From positions 10,869,219 through 10,933,218 of the forward strand of contig NC_089855.1 of assembly GCF_036373705.1 (NCBI RefSeq): a stretch of 64,000 nt of DNA, in the 5' to 3' direction. Below are positions 29,801 to 44,800 of this stretch, in pieces. Position numbers and translations under genes: made by a program. The notes beneath the pieces were generated by a model. That model searched no databases. It was not told the origin of the DNA and saw only the letters and a program-made list of their open reading frames with translations. The stretch's first letter is position 1, and each line of letters starts with the position of its first letter. This DNA is from Amia ocellicauda (taxonomy: Eukaryota > Chordata > Actinopteri > Amiiformes > Amiidae).

Positions 29801-32800
29801 GAGATGCCATGGGATGCGATGAGGGGGCCCAGGGAGTGAGTGTAGAGAGAGAACAGGAGGGGGCCCAGGAGAGAGCCTTGGGGTATACCTGTGAGGAGAG
29901 GTTGGGGGTTGGGTGAGGAACCTCTCTACATGTCACTTGGTTGGTCCAGTCGCTGAGGTAGGAGGAGAACCAGGTGAGAGCAGTCCCAGAGATTCCAAGG
30001 TTTGGGAGGCAGGAGAGGAGGATGGAGTGATCAACAGTGTCACATGCTGCGGAGAGATCAAGGAGGATGAGGACTGAGGAGAGGGAGGCCGCCCGAGCAC
30101 AGCTGAGGGAGTCAGTGACTGCCAGGAGAGCCGTCTCAGTGGAGTGAGCTGTGCGGAAGCCAGATTGCAGAGGATCACGGAGTGAGTGTTGGGACAGAAA
30201 GGCAGAGAGCTGACGGTGGACCGCCCGCTCAAGAATCTTTGAGAGGAAAGGGAGTAGGGTGACTGGGCGGTAGTTCTGAGCAGGGGTAGGGTCAAGGGTA
30301 GGTGTCTTGAGGAGTGGGATGACGGCAGCTTGTTTAAATGCAAAGGGGAAACCGCCAAAGAGGATTGGAAGAGTTGAGGAGGGAGGCAATGAAGGGGAGT
30401 AGATCAGGAGCGGTCCCTTGGAGGAGGTGAGTGGGGAGAGGGTCCAGGGCACACATTGTACATTTGTGACCTAGGAGGAGAGAGGAAAGTTCAGAGTCCG
30501 AGAGAGGTGAGCATGAAGAAAAGGAAGCTTGGTTGGTGGGTGGGAGACTTGGGTGTGATGGGAGAGGAGGGGGGACTGTTATCTTGGAGGAGAAGAAGGA
30601 GGCAGAATCATCACTAGTTTGGGTTGAGCGGAGAACAGAAGATATCCAAGGCTGAGGAGGGGAGGGACAGACAGGACAAGACGAGAGGACCGAGAGAATC
30701 AAGGGAGGAGGTGAGGGAGGAGAACAAAGAAGAGGTAGCACAGTTGACAGATAGATGGGGAAAAACAGTCAATGGAAGTTAAGAGAGTGAGAGCAGTGGA
30801 GGCAAGGGTGGAGTTGGAGACGGAGCAGAGATTACGGAAGGTGACAGAGGGAGGGAGTGGGTGGGTGGGTGGGGGGGAGGGGAGAGAAAGGGAGAAGGAC
30901 ATGAAGTAGTGGTCTGAGATGTCCATTGGTGTTACAGAGAGTGTCGAAGGGGAGCAGCCTATAGAGAAGATGAGGTCTAGCTGGTGGCCTGCCATGTGAG
31001 TGGGGGGAGACCGGTAGAGAGAGAAGTTAAAGGAATGAAGGAGAGGAAGAAATCTGGCAGAGTGGGAGGGGTTGGAGAGGTGGATGTTGAAGTCTCCCAG
31101 GAGGATGGTAAGTGAGGACAGTGAGGGGAGGGAGGAGAGAAGAAAGTCAAGTTCATCCAGGAAGGAGGCGAGTGGACCGAGAGGACGGTAGTGAACTAGA
31201 AAGAAAAGGTGAGAGGGAGAGGTGAGTTCCACTGCGTGGAATTCAAAATTGTTAGTCGTGATAGAGGAGAAAGCGGGGGACAGAGAAGGGGAGAGCAGGA
31301 GCCCTGTTCCTCCACCCCGCCTGGTAAGACGGGGGGAGTAGGACAGGACAAACGGAGAGGATAGGGCAGCAGAGGTGGTTGAGTTCTCGGGAGATCCATG
31401 TCTTGGTGAGAGTGAGGAAATCCAGAGAGGATTTAATAAACAAAGATGGAGAGCTCTAATAAACTCTATGCTCTCTCTGTATGTTAGATATCATATGTCA
31501 CTCAAATATGTGGTAACTCAGTTTCCGTTAACATAGATGATCGTATTTTGTATTGTACTTTATAGCAACATACTGTTTTGATGGTGTTTTTTATAGATCT
31601 GAAAGAAAATGCATATCAATGTACAGTGTTATGAAAGGAATCAGACCGTTGAATCTGAGAATAATCACTTTTCCATCTGTTTTTGTAATCATTGAAACTG
31701 ATTTAAAATAAATGAGGAAATGGCTTTGGGAAGTGTTTTTTGTAAAAGCAACACAGTAAAAACAACTGCAAGGTTGGCTTTTGAGAGGAACAAAAACATG
31801 AAGTAATATCTGTATTTAACTCAAACTAGCGATTCACTGCACACTCCTTAATCGCACATTGTGGTCTGTGTTATTATAGAATTCAGTATTCAGAGTCTAA
31901 AAGCTTTTAATGTACATGGTTATTTACAACTTCTTGTGCCATTACATGTATTTTGTGTTTTAGCATTTGTTAAAATAGACTCTATGACCATAAAATTAAA
32001 AGATAGATGTCCGTATTTATTTTTGATGCATACCGTTGTGATATAGTCAAGTCAAGAAAGTTAATCTTTAAATTATACAACAAAGGGAGGTGTCTGCAAG
32101 ACAGAACAGGCCGTTCTAATCTGACATGTTATCTGTGTTCAGTGGCCCTGACCTACCTTGATATTAGAGTCTTTAAAAGTTGCTGTTGCTATGGAAAAAA
32201 GTTGGATAAATCCTAATAACTAGTCTAGAAGTTTCTTTAAATCTTTTTACATTTTCTTCTGCCGTTTAATTAAATTGTAGATAATGGACTACATGATATT
32301 ATGTTAAAGGACAGAAATGGAATAGTGGCTTTGCTGTTATAATGTTATACTTAGATCTGCACCAAATCAAAAATTTGACCTGCCTGCCAATTGCAGTTAA
32401 AGTATTTATTTCATGGTGGTATAGATAGATACTGACTGACAGGTCAAGCATTATTGAGGAGCAGGAAAGGAAAGCATAACCTGATAAAAGCTGACTTATA
32501 TAAGCCTACCTGGAGAAAATAATCTTATTTGTAGTTAATTAGAAACATAAGTGATTATGTGATCTCTAATGCACCAGAACAGTTTTTGTTTTTGTTTGCA
32601 CAGATAGTGCTCTCACCAGCAGATGGAGCTATTGATTTCTAATTGAATGGTAATAAAAACCTAGTTTAAAGTAATAGAGGTCATTCTTTAATGTTGATTG
32701 CACTATACCTGTTACTGTAGCTTTCCATTCATTACATTTGTCTTTAAAGTATTTAATTTTATAAATAAGTACATTTGCAAATCTTAAATGTTAAAATGTC

Positions 32801-35800
32801 TTAGTCGTGCTAGTTTTCTCTAAAGTACAAATTGTATTGTAAATCGAGTTTCTCTGGGTTCAGTCACAAAACTGGTCAGTTAAGCAGACAATGGAGATGA
32901 AGAGAAGGATTAAGCTGCAGCTTTTGCACTAGTTTCCTCGTTTCTTTTGAGTTGCCCTTACACAATCTTTAAGAATAAACTTACAATACCCAGCAATATA
33001 CAAAGAAAGGTTAATTTTGGCTGTCAGGATATAATTATTTGCTTTGAATAATAGGAAAAAAGCGATCATGTTTCAGTTCTTGCCTCTGGTTTGTGTGTAC
33101 GAGTCAGAAATGTTAAAGTGACTGGACTACAATTCCCGGCCAGAACAAATGAAATTGTCTAGCATTTCTTTAATGCTTGAATGTCAGACAATTCATTTTT
33201 CACAAAGCAAGCGCATGACCTGGTAGCGGGTAAAAAACAGTATAGCCCTTGCATAACCATTGTTATGGCAACAGAAATAAATGATGGCTCCAGATCCAAT
33301 TTTCTCATCTATGTTCTCCTGCTCTTCTTGCACGTTTGTATTTCTCTAACAGGCAATTCTAAAAGTAAATTACATTTATCTCTGTACAGACTACTTAGGA
33401 GTTACATGCAGACTGCATAAAACATCTCGGCTAACACTGTCTCTTGGAAGCACAATATTGCAGGTATATCTCCTGTCACCTGCTGTCACCAGACAATTTA
33501 AAACAAAAGCTCCCTACCGCCTAAAACAACAGGGTGGTGAAAAGGATTAATGAAGATGCATTATTAGAGGACCTGCCAGGGACTGATTCATCCACTGTGC
33601 ACTGGAAACCTGTCTACTAGGTCTCTCTGTTGGATCTAATTTTGGCTTTCCCTGATTTGATCTGTGGCAGTAGACTATTCGTAGCAAAATCTGTTGCTTG
33701 GTTAATACATTCTGTTCATAATTTTCTCTGTGTGTGTCATCTCGGAAGGTGAAATCCTGCGATGATCTGGGGTGCTGTTTCTGCAGCAGGTTAGGATTTA
33801 ACTGTGAAGCTGCATTCTGGAAGGTTTTGCTTCATATCTATAGTGAACAACAATTTTTCTTTTTAATATTCTTCCTACAAGTGAATTGTTAAACATGTTA
33901 GAATAGTGTGAAATATGTGTTTTTCTCTGAGTACCATGCTGTTCCTCCTGTCTGTTATCTCTCCCCATGTGCCCCTTTGCCCTCTCCGTTCATCTTGAGC
34001 AGCTGGGTTAGTCATGCCTTCCCTCAAGTGTCTGGCTGCTCTGACTTTCTACTCTCTAGCCACCCAATGGCAGAATGAGTTACCTGTTAGAACAGCAGCT
34101 TCACAGTGTCTTACTGCCTTTCAACACCTTCTTAAAACACATCTATTTATATATTTTAATTAGCTAGATTACACCTGTACACCATTCTAATTTTCTCTAA
34201 TGCCTTCATATTATTCATTGTGATTATATTTATAGTGCTGTTTCCACCCTTCTAATGTGCATATATGTAGAATATTGCATGTTAGGCATTGATAAAGAAT
34301 CAAACTAAGTCACCTTGTGGAGATTTTGCAGGCTTATTAATTGAGAAACGGCTATTACAAATATTTCTCTACATTTATGGCCAAAGAAAGCAATTAGACA
34401 TTGCTCCATGCAATAACATGTTATATCATGAAGCGTGACAAGTCTTGTTAGTCTGCACGAGAAATGGCGATCCTGCGAGAAAGAAAACGAAAACAAAATT
34501 GAAAATCATGTGGAATGGGCCTGCAGACCTTTACTTTTTCTTTTAATATGTTTGCTACCTTATGTTACTTTCCAGCTCCAACATTTCAGTATGACAAAGG
34601 TTATGCACATTTGTTTGTGATTTGTATACCAGCTTAGGCACCAGTAAATATGGAAATGTCCAGGAAAGTGCAAATTACATACTTTTTTTTTAACCTTTTG
34701 TTTGGTTTGCGATTTAAGGATGTATTCTGCAACTGGTCTACATCCTCTGTTTACCTATATGGTAGTTAGCTTTTTTTTTTTTTATCGTTACATTTTCCCC
34801 TCTTCTATTTTCTTATTTGAAATGCTTTTTACAAAGACGGGGAGTACCTCATTGTCTAGAAAGCAGCAGCCAGATATATTCAAACACTAAGTCAAATTGG
34901 TTTTCTTGATTCTTACCACAACCTGTACTGTTGCTCTCTTGGAATGTAATGTTTATTTCAGTAAACAGCTGTTGTGACAGGTGTTTTTTCTTGTTTTTAA
35001 AAGACAAGAGATGGACTCCCCTGTCTCTGACAATCAATAGAGGTTATATATGGCTGTGGAGAAGTAGCTTCCAAGTCTGCGGTCAGTGAAAATTTGTATA
35101 CTTGTCATTGCTCCACAAAGGTTTACAAGGGCACAATTACCAAGGCCTGTGCATGATAGGAAGTTGCTTCTTGACACTGGGAGTCAGGCAAGCATCACCA
35201 CCAAAAAACAGTTTTGAGACCAGCACAAAGCACCTGAAATGTCCAAACTGTAGAGCAAATAAACACGTGTTTAAATGTAATAACTGATAACCTAATAGTC
35301 CTATTAACTGAGAATACACTGGAAAAAAAAAGTGAAATTGTCAGAAGTGTTTTCATGATTTTACTTTAAAAGCATTTCAATTATTTTTGCTGTCACAGTT
35401 TTTGCAATCAGTGACATTTATATGTTTTGCACAACATAAATAGAACATTAGAATCCCAAAGCAGGGAAAGCAGTTCTGCTGATGTCATGGGCTTTGTTTC
35501 AAGGATCAGCAAAAATAAACCTACGTCAAAGGGGATCAAGTTATTTGTCTTTTCACGTGTTTCAAGTGGCAATATTATGTATTAATTATTTTCTGAAATT
35601 GATTCTGACCAGATTCTGTAAAATGCTTTATTTATCGAAAAAAAAAAAGGGAAGCCTGCTGGCAACATATCCATAGTGGTCACCTATCTATGGGGTCAGT
35701 AGCTGCTTTTCAAGACATAATTTGAAATTACACAGGTTTTCCTTGTAGGATTCAAACCATTGTACAGTAAAAAGGGTCTGGCTTTGTAAAATTTCATAAT

Positions 35801-38800
35801 TTTGTATCTACTGTGACATTGAAATGAATATAATCAGTAATGTTTGATTAATATATTCATACGTTTTGATATTATTATTTTATTGAATTTTAGCTTTACT
35901 GCTTTCAAAAGAGCTTTCACACCATTTCTGAAAAGGGAAGTTTTGGTTTTTTTAAATTAAGAATACTTGTTATATCAAGTTAATATTTGCCAGCTGTTAT
36001 GTTGTGCTCCTGCCAATTATCAAATTACGTATAATAAAATTCATATTGTTCATGTTGTATATTAGTGTTCAAGTTAAATGGGATTTAAAACAAAACAGTC
36101 AATTACTGGAAACTACTCTACAGAGCTTCATATCACATTTGATACAGAAATGTGGCCTTCCTCCCACAAGGTGGCATTCACAAATAAGAGAGGGAGATAG
36201 CCCTGGATAGGTACTGTATTTCTCAAGGACATCTACCCTGTCTGGTGAAGGTGAAATGGGTTTTTCTGTGTCTGTAAAGAAATATCTTTCAGCAAAAAAT
36301 GTCATTTTTCAACTGCATTTCATAGCTCTGATCAGGCAATTAGCTATGATTATATTCATAGAAAGGAGAGAGCTTTAGAAGGAGACATCTTATAGAAATC
36401 AGTGGAGTGGTAGTCGAAAGTTTACACCCACTGGTCTTAATTCATTTCAATCAACTGGAAGGTTTACAGTTATCTCTAGGCTCAATCAGTATTCCACCAA
36501 ATGAAAATACATCAGTATAGTTTATTGAACAAAATCCATTAAACTAAATAACATTGTTACTAACGAAGGGTGTGAATACTTTCAGCTACAGCTCTATGTA
36601 GAATCACCAGTGCTTTCTTATCAACTGTTTTTTAAAGTTTCTTCACTTGTTAAATATCTGTTTTGCTGCCCTGTCTTTTCAGAGTCAGGAGGATCGCTAC
36701 GCCTTCCTGGCAGAATGGTATGACCCAAATGCTGCTCTCCTGCGACGCTATCAGCTCCTGTTTTACCCCAAAGATGGATCGGTGGAAATGGTAAGAGTGC
36801 CAAAGCATTTCAATCTGATATTTTCTGCAGGCATTGGTTTAATCATGAGGAAAGTACAATTAATTATAATGCATGTGTAATATTGGTGTTACTATAGATA
36901 GAAATAATAATTGAATGCATAGAACCCACATTCTCTTGTTATTGCAAACTATTCTGTGTTGTGAAACTCTAAAAGTGACCCCTTTCATCCTCTTGCTGGG
37001 TGACCATTTTGTATAGCAATGGGCATTTTTCTCCAGAAGAGCAATATCTGTACAGTATTCTCAAAATTATGTTAAAGCATGTAGACATGGACTGATTAAT
37101 CAATTTTGCAGGGTCAGTGAGAAACAAAGCTTTAAGTATGTGAATGGCCGTTAGAGAACATGTGAGCTGTTACTGTCATCTCCTTTGAAGTGTCCGCTTC
37201 TGCGACCTTGACAATTTCAGGAAACTACCCTGTCTGGTTCACCTTCTAGTGTTCAAATTATTTTCAAAACCATTCAAATATTGATAATGGGAACTCCAAG
37301 GAACACATTCACATTTGTATCCCTCAGAATATATTGCATGTATCAATTTAATAACTCCCCAGACATCTTTCTCACCACAGTTGTTCAACGTCACTTGGAG
37401 GTCAACTGCATAGCATTCAATAGAGTCAGGACTTGATTGATACTCAGTGTGTATTACTTTAAATCAGATTAACAGATCATCCATTTCGGTCCACACAAAA
37501 CAGGATATTGCAAATGGGCTTTGTAAAAGGATTTTCCCGTCTCATCCTATCAGTGTGGCAGGCTTACTGTGCTTGCTTTGTGGCAGGTTATTTCAGTTGT
37601 TTCTCTGACTGGGTAGGTATACAGACTAGCACACCTTTTGTTACGCAAAGAACAATGAACACAACGCCATTCTCCTTTAATGGATTTCTTTGTAAACATT
37701 GAGGGCAGATGCTTCATTTTTAATTGAATGCATTACCTCAGGCTTGAACCTAATAAAAGAAATCGGGATTATGAAGCCATCGCTTGGTAGTTCTGACTCG
37801 TATAGTAATATTTTGTAGTAAGCCTATGATATCGTAAATCTTCAGAGTGTATAGCTGGGTTAACTGCAATATGTATTAAGGAGAATTATAACTACCTGAG
37901 TTATCATTAACCCGTTCACTGCAAGTATAATGGCAAAGGTCACCTATGTTGTGGTTAATGAAATCAGAAAAGGTGATGTAAATGGTGGTAATCTTTTGGA
38001 GAAAAATAAAGGCCTAGGCTTACTTTGCATTATTTCAGTATAACCTAAGCCATATCACTATTATTGCTGTGTATGAGTGTTTGCTGCATCTTTCCTTTTC
38101 CATTAAGTAATATGCAAATATTAGCAGATGTGTTATGATGTGGGATTTCATGCTCTTGCTGTTTAGAACTGTTAATTATATTGCAGGGCAAAGGTCATAG
38201 TTGGAAAAACCTTGGTCAAGTTAAGTAATTCTCCTGATACTGTAAAGTTAATCGTAGTAGTAATAATAATAATTATGATAAATTGTAAAGTCTCTTTCTG
38301 TTATAGGTATTATACCGGAGTAATCTGAAATCTTTTTATCACAAGAGTTCAGAGCAATTTGTATTGTTTGTGCAGTGTAAATGTTATTGTGCGATGGGAG
38401 ATCTATCTATAAAATACACTAGTGTGGTATTAAAAATGTAATCGTAGGGACAGATGTTTGTGCTTTTATCTGTTATTACTAATATGTATTTTCTATTTTA
38501 GGCACATTATATAAACCCATAAACTAAAGCCAATCAGAATTTCACCTTACAAGACAGCAAAGATCTTAATCTCTGATACAGTCCCAATGTTTATATATTG
38601 GGGACAGTATATTTGTGAAGGCCTGTAACTATGGTTATGTTTCTGACTGGTGAAGGGAAACGATAGAATCAACCAAAGCTATTTACAGGAGGGGTGTGTG
38701 TTCCTCCTCTTGTCAAACGACTGTCTTTCAGGAGTGTTATACTACTGCAGCAAGGAAGTCAAATCGAATTCACCTGCCTGGTCCACTCCGACTCGTAGAA

Positions 38801-41800
38801 AACCCTTAATTATTTGAGTAAACACACGTACCTGACTTTTAAAACCTGCGTGAATGTCACATAATGCTGTTGAACATAAAATGGGTCACATTATCTGAAG
38901 TCTCCCGTTCCCATGCTCAACTTTACAGTTCGACGTGAAGAACCAGCGCACCTTTCTCAGGAGGACGAAGTATGACGAGCTGCGTCTGGAAGACCTCTTC
39001 GTGGGCAATCACGTCAATGTGTTTTCGCGTCAGCTGCATCTGATCGGATACGGGGACCAGTACACTGCGAGCAAACTGGGCAGCAAAAAGGAAAGGTAGT
39101 GTATTGATCAACTCCAAGCCAATGAACTATCTTGTGGCTACAAAACTTAATTTACTTAATAACAGATTGTACTTTCACTGCAGCCTAATTAGGTTGATGC
39201 CTCCTCCCTTCAACCCCCTTGGTAATCCTTTTTTATTTTGTTATTTTTTTTTTTAATGCTGTTGATATAATCCATTATTAGGTTAAGATTTAATGAGAGG
39301 ATTTTCTGCATTTGGCTTATGATTGGCCACTGTTTTAAATTATGGTTATGAAGCTTGCATATCTTGCAAGTGAGAGGGTATGTATTTTATATTTTTATAA
39401 CATCCTCGTCTGTTCAAATAAATGCATTTAATCTTTTCATTCCCTGCATACGTTTTAAATATTGAAACGTCTTTGTCCACAGAGATGCCACATCTTCTTA
39501 ACATCAGTAGCTTAGCAGCAACAAACACAGAATCATGCAGTAAACAGTTTTAAACAAGGAAATCTATACAGAAGAAAATATATGTATTCTATTTATATAA
39601 TTATTTGATGTTTGTATGTGTATGTACATATAAAGTTATTTTTTCCTCTTTAACCTCAGTTTAAAACTGTGTAATAAGGCACTACATTACTGAATAATAT
39701 AACATTTCAAATAATATAATGCAGAAGTATTAAACTATCTGTTTTTACATGCATTATAAACTATTTGAAAACTGGATACTTGCCCAAGGGGATATACCCA
39801 GACAGTATTTGGACCAATGATGGGATTATGTCAATACTTTGTTTGGCTTAATATTGACATCTGACTTCAGGTCAATGCAGTTTTGCTTCCTGGGACACCA
39901 GTGGCACAGGATTGGTATTTGGGTCTTATCCAGCTGGAGCAATGCTAGGTAGACACTATAGGATCATGCTGTAGATGGGGCTGGTGTTGGGACAACGCTG
40001 GGTTTGATACTGCCATTTATTGCGATTATAAATGCATAACTGCTGTAATGGACTCTTGTTACACTATTTAACCTATGTAAGATGTTAACTGTGAATATAC
40101 TTTTGCTGGATGATAGATTGAGTGATTAATAATAGTGCCTTCCAGTATTTGTTGTCAAATATTGTCTGTTTATTTGAACACCACAGAAGCAGAAGATTAA
40201 TAATGTAGTCTTCAGTTTCAGAATTATATTAAATATTCAAAAGCTAGCAACCTAATAAAACCACCGCACTTGGTTCTTATATTTGACAAGATGTTTCAAC
40301 GTGTTTTGAATAGTATTAATGTTGGTAGTCGATGTGGTATGATAGAATTACATTTTCTAAAGGCTTGCTAAGAGACTACAGTTGACCATAACTTGCAATA
40401 TTCCATAGTGTAGTATTCAAATCTAAAAAATAATATATGATAGGTATAGTGAAATCTGCATTAATTTTATATTCCTGAATTCAATCCACCAGTCCCTTTA
40501 AATCTTAGATTCTCTGGCATGTATTTAGCTTTTGCACATCACAAAATGAAATTAGACGCTTGATCTTCAGTTCAACCTTTTCTTTCAACAACTGAAATTA
40601 CTTTCCTAATACCCACAGGAGAATAAACTAAAAGGAAGCAGCTAATAGCTTTGCTATTTACTGCATAGTCAAGCTGACAAACGGACACAATTACTACATA
40701 AATTTAATACTTCATAGAAATGTTCTGTCTGGGATTTGTTTATTAGTTTATCTTCTTTAGGAATTAAATTGAAGTGCCCATGGTTTCAAATTGTGTTAGA
40801 GTAAAATACTACAATCAATGTTTTTATTGACCTTTTCCTGCTGCCACCTACTTCAAAGAAGGATCAAACGGGTTCTCTTTCGTCTACTAGAATATTTGTT
40901 TAGATTAGCATTGGGAAATTCATTTAACATACAACATTTTAAGGAAAGTTAAGTAAATTCAGGATGTCTTCTGGTACAATTGATAAAAAAAGGAATGGAA
41001 GAGAGACCTAAATTCTTACAAGAGAATAATCACAATCAATATCTTGACATTCAACATTTTAGACGTTTCACACTCTAATTTATAACTGTATTTTATCAGT
41101 TACATTTCACTGTGGAATTTTCTGTGGAAATGGTTTATTGGATGGATAATTAGATTAAAAATGGTCCTGCAAGATGTAAGTTGGATTTAATTTTAATTTG
41201 TTTTTTTACATGTTTTGAACACTTCAATAAAATCAATTTCAGTAGCAGAGAATTCTCTTCAGTTGAGCAATATCTATACTGATAAAATCTTTAAATAGAA
41301 AAATAAATATTTTGGAAAAACATTTATACAGTTGTCTTTTTAGCTGGATTTATTTATTCTTAAACATAGCTAAGGGGGCTGGTTATTTATTTAGCTTGTG
41401 ATAGTCATAGGTAGCAGAATGTGCTGCTGTGTGATTGTTTTCTGCGTATGATTGTTTTTGCATTGTTTTATACAGGTTGCTTGGTCTTGAAATGTATCCC
41501 TTAGCTGCTGGCTAGATATGTGTGGATTTTGATAGTCATGATGGGCCATTGTGGTTCTAGCAATTTATTTTTCTTCACAGCTCCGCACATAGACTCTGCT
41601 GCTAAGGTGGTGATGACTCATTCTCTGCAACTCTGTGGGTTACTGTTATGCATACTAAACATTTATCAAAATTGCACATGCATCGCCATACTTCAGGGGC
41701 TTCCCAAAAAGCATATTGCTAATATTCCTAGGTAGTCACTGTTGAAAATAACAGACAGTCAAAATCAATGGTTTCGATTGCATTTGTGGTGAAAAATCTG

Positions 41801-44800
41801 CAATGATATTTTAATGCAAGGTGCTATGGAAAAGATATTGACTTCTTCTGAAAACTGACATTCATTTATTTTATTCTCTTTTTCATCGCAGAACACTTGC
41901 GATGATTAAGCCAGATGCAGTGCTCAAGATGGGAGACATAATCCAGATCATATATGATGCTGGCCTGACAATAACCAAAGCAAAAATGACCAAATTATCA
42001 TGGTGAGAGGCTTTTTTTTTTTTTTCTCTCCTGTCTTCTTATGACTGGATTACTCTGCAATTCAAGCACTAGGAATATTGCATTAATCGAGTAACAGTAT
42101 ACAAACTTTCCAAATAACTGGGAAGATCTTGTATCAGTATCTTAAACCAATTACCTGTAAAAACAGTGTATAATAACTGTTACTACTTCAATTAATGAGC
42201 CATTGAAAAACGGGCACCTCATGTGTTATCTGATAGAGATGCTTCTCTTTGTTTGAGGCCGCCTTATTAATTGTAAAAGTGTGTGTCACTGGCTCTGACA
42301 TTATTTTCAAGGGGAAAGATTGAATTCCCAGAAGCTAGAGCCACTCCTAATATCTGGTTAAAGCTTGGTATCCTAAGGCATATGAAAGACAGATGGACCT
42401 ATCAGAGGAAACCTTCTTACTAAAGATTGCAACAAAATTGGCAGTGGATCCTGATGGTGTTAAGCTGTCTGGGGACTTAAATGAGGTACATCTGTACGTG
42501 TGTATGTATATATACATTTTATTAATGTATTTGTTCTTCTGTGGGGGCACTTAATGGAAGAGCAGTGAATACTTCAGCTGGTGATTCCCAAGAAGTCTTG
42601 TGCCTGCCATTGTCTACTCCGGAGTCCGCAGCATACAATATAATTTATTGTTGTAGAATTAGCCCTCTTCTGCCAGGCTGCTTGGCACGGTATTGGCAAA
42701 CATAGTGCTCTCATACACGAGGTCATCCTTGTGCTAAGATGCTGTTTCCGAAGAAAGCCAACAGTTGGAGCACCTGTCTTTCAGTGAGGCCACATGTTGC
42801 TAATGTTCTTACTGCCACTGAATTTAATTTCTGTAAGCATTTACAGGACTTGTATGTACAGACTAGACAGTACCCTTGGGAACCACTCGCTGCATCCACC
42901 ACAACAGTGATAATGACTGAAACTGCAATGGAAAAAAGTCATCGAACAGACCTATAAAGTTATATCGCCTATATTATTGCTTATTCGAGGGGTTCTGATT
43001 TTACACATTGGGGATTATAGATATGACTCCTAAAACATCCTCTTTCATGGTTTATCCAACAACATAGTACCCACCATCATTGTCTTATCACTATAACTCA
43101 ACCACTGACCGGTCATCTGTGTTAGAGCTGTACACTCAGTGTTGTCTTCCTTATACGCATGCTGAACTTCATGAATAGTAAATGATTTTAGTGGTGCTTA
43201 GCATTCTCCAATCTCAAGGTTAATGATTATTGTTTGACCCCACCCAGCTCCAACCTTTCAAAAATCATTGATAGGTATTTATACTTTGAACATCACAGAC
43301 ATTGTACTTTCGATTTCTTAATTTTTTTTATGATGTAAAAAGTAAAGAAAAGAACAATTACAAGTTGTGGTTTCTACAATCATTTATATTACGTTTGTGC
43401 TGAATGGCTCTTCATGTTCAAATTCATGTAGAACAAGTGTTCTATATTTGCAGTTTATTGATTTAGATTTGTATTGATTTTCTTGTTTATTTCTTAATTT
43501 ACGTCATTAGTTACTTAGTGTAGATTATATTAATGGTCTTTACTATTGTTTGTGTACAAAAGATTCTCAAAATCCTTTTTATAAACTCGGCAACAAAAGG
43601 AAAGTCCCAGGACACTATTTTAAAGATAATTTTGTAAAAATCCAAATAACTTTACAGATCTTTATTGTAAAGGGTTTAAACAATACTTGTTCAATGAACC
43701 ATAAACAATTAATGAACATGCACCTGTGGAACGGTTGTTAAGACACTAACAGCTTACAGACGGTAGGTAATTAAGGTCACAGTTATAAAAACTTAGGACA
43801 CTAAAGAGACCTTTCTACTGACTCTGAAAAACACCAAAAGAAAGATGCCCAGGGTCCCTGCTCATCTGCGTGAACGTGCCTTAGGCATGCTGCAAGGAGG
43901 CATGAGGACTGCAGATGTGCCCAGGGCAATAAACTGCAATGTCTGTACTGTCAGATGCCTAAGACGCGCTACAGGGAGACAGGAAGGACAGCTGGTCGTC
44001 CTCGCAGTGGCAGACCACGTGTAACAACACCTGCGGGACAGGTACAGGATGGCAACAACAACTGCCCGAGTTACACCAGGAACACACAATCCTTCCATCA
44101 GTACTCCGACTGTCCGCAATAGGCTGAGAGAGGCTGGACTGAGGGCTTGTAGGCCTGTTGTAAGGCAGGTCCTTACCAGACATCACCGGCAACAACGTCG
44201 CCTATGGGCACAAACTTTCTGTGCGTGATTTCCTGCAAGACAGGAACGTCCGTGTTCTGCCATAGCCAGCGAAGAGCCCGGATCTCAATCCCATTGAGCA
44301 CCTGTTGGATTGGAGGGTGAGGGCTAGGGCCATTTCCCCCAGAAATGTCTTGGAACTTGCAAGTGCCTTGGTGGAAGAGTGGGGCAACATCTCACAGCAA
44401 GAACTGGCAAATCTGGTGCAGTCCATGAGGAGGAGATGCACTGCAGTAGTTAATGCAGCTGGTGGCCACACCTGATACTGACACATTTACATTTGCTTTT
44501 GACCCCCCCTTTTTTCAGGGACACATTATACAATTACTGTTAGTCACATGTCTGTGAAACTTGTTCGGTTTATGTCTTAGTTGTTGAATCTTTTTATGTT
44601 CATACAAATATTTACACTTTAAGTTTGCTGAAAATAAAAGCAGTTGAAAGTGAGAGGATGTTTATTTTTTGCTGAATATAGTTTAGGATGTAGGCTACTT
44701 GAACTCATAAACGTGGATAACTTTTAGTCCTGCAGCTGGAATACAGTGACTTCAAATTACAGCACAAGGACCTGAAAGACACCGAATCATTGAAGCTTTC

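Larger units (their letters stand above)
26868..36682 (+). other. NME7: NME7 intron 1 (9.8 kb)
   Basis: Apart from the L2 copy (about 28680-31470), the L2 fragment (33930-34290), the single repeat end near 32354 and the candidate miniature element at 36405-36595, this intron is AT-rich and shows no exon or RNA gene. A ZNF143/THAP11-like ACTACAATTCCC occurs at 33126-33137. Confidence 0.7.

Noticed and set aside
28978..29916. Plus-strand ORFs across 28978-29916
   Set aside because: They are antisense readings of the L2 reverse transcriptase region, which is clearly coded on the minus strand.
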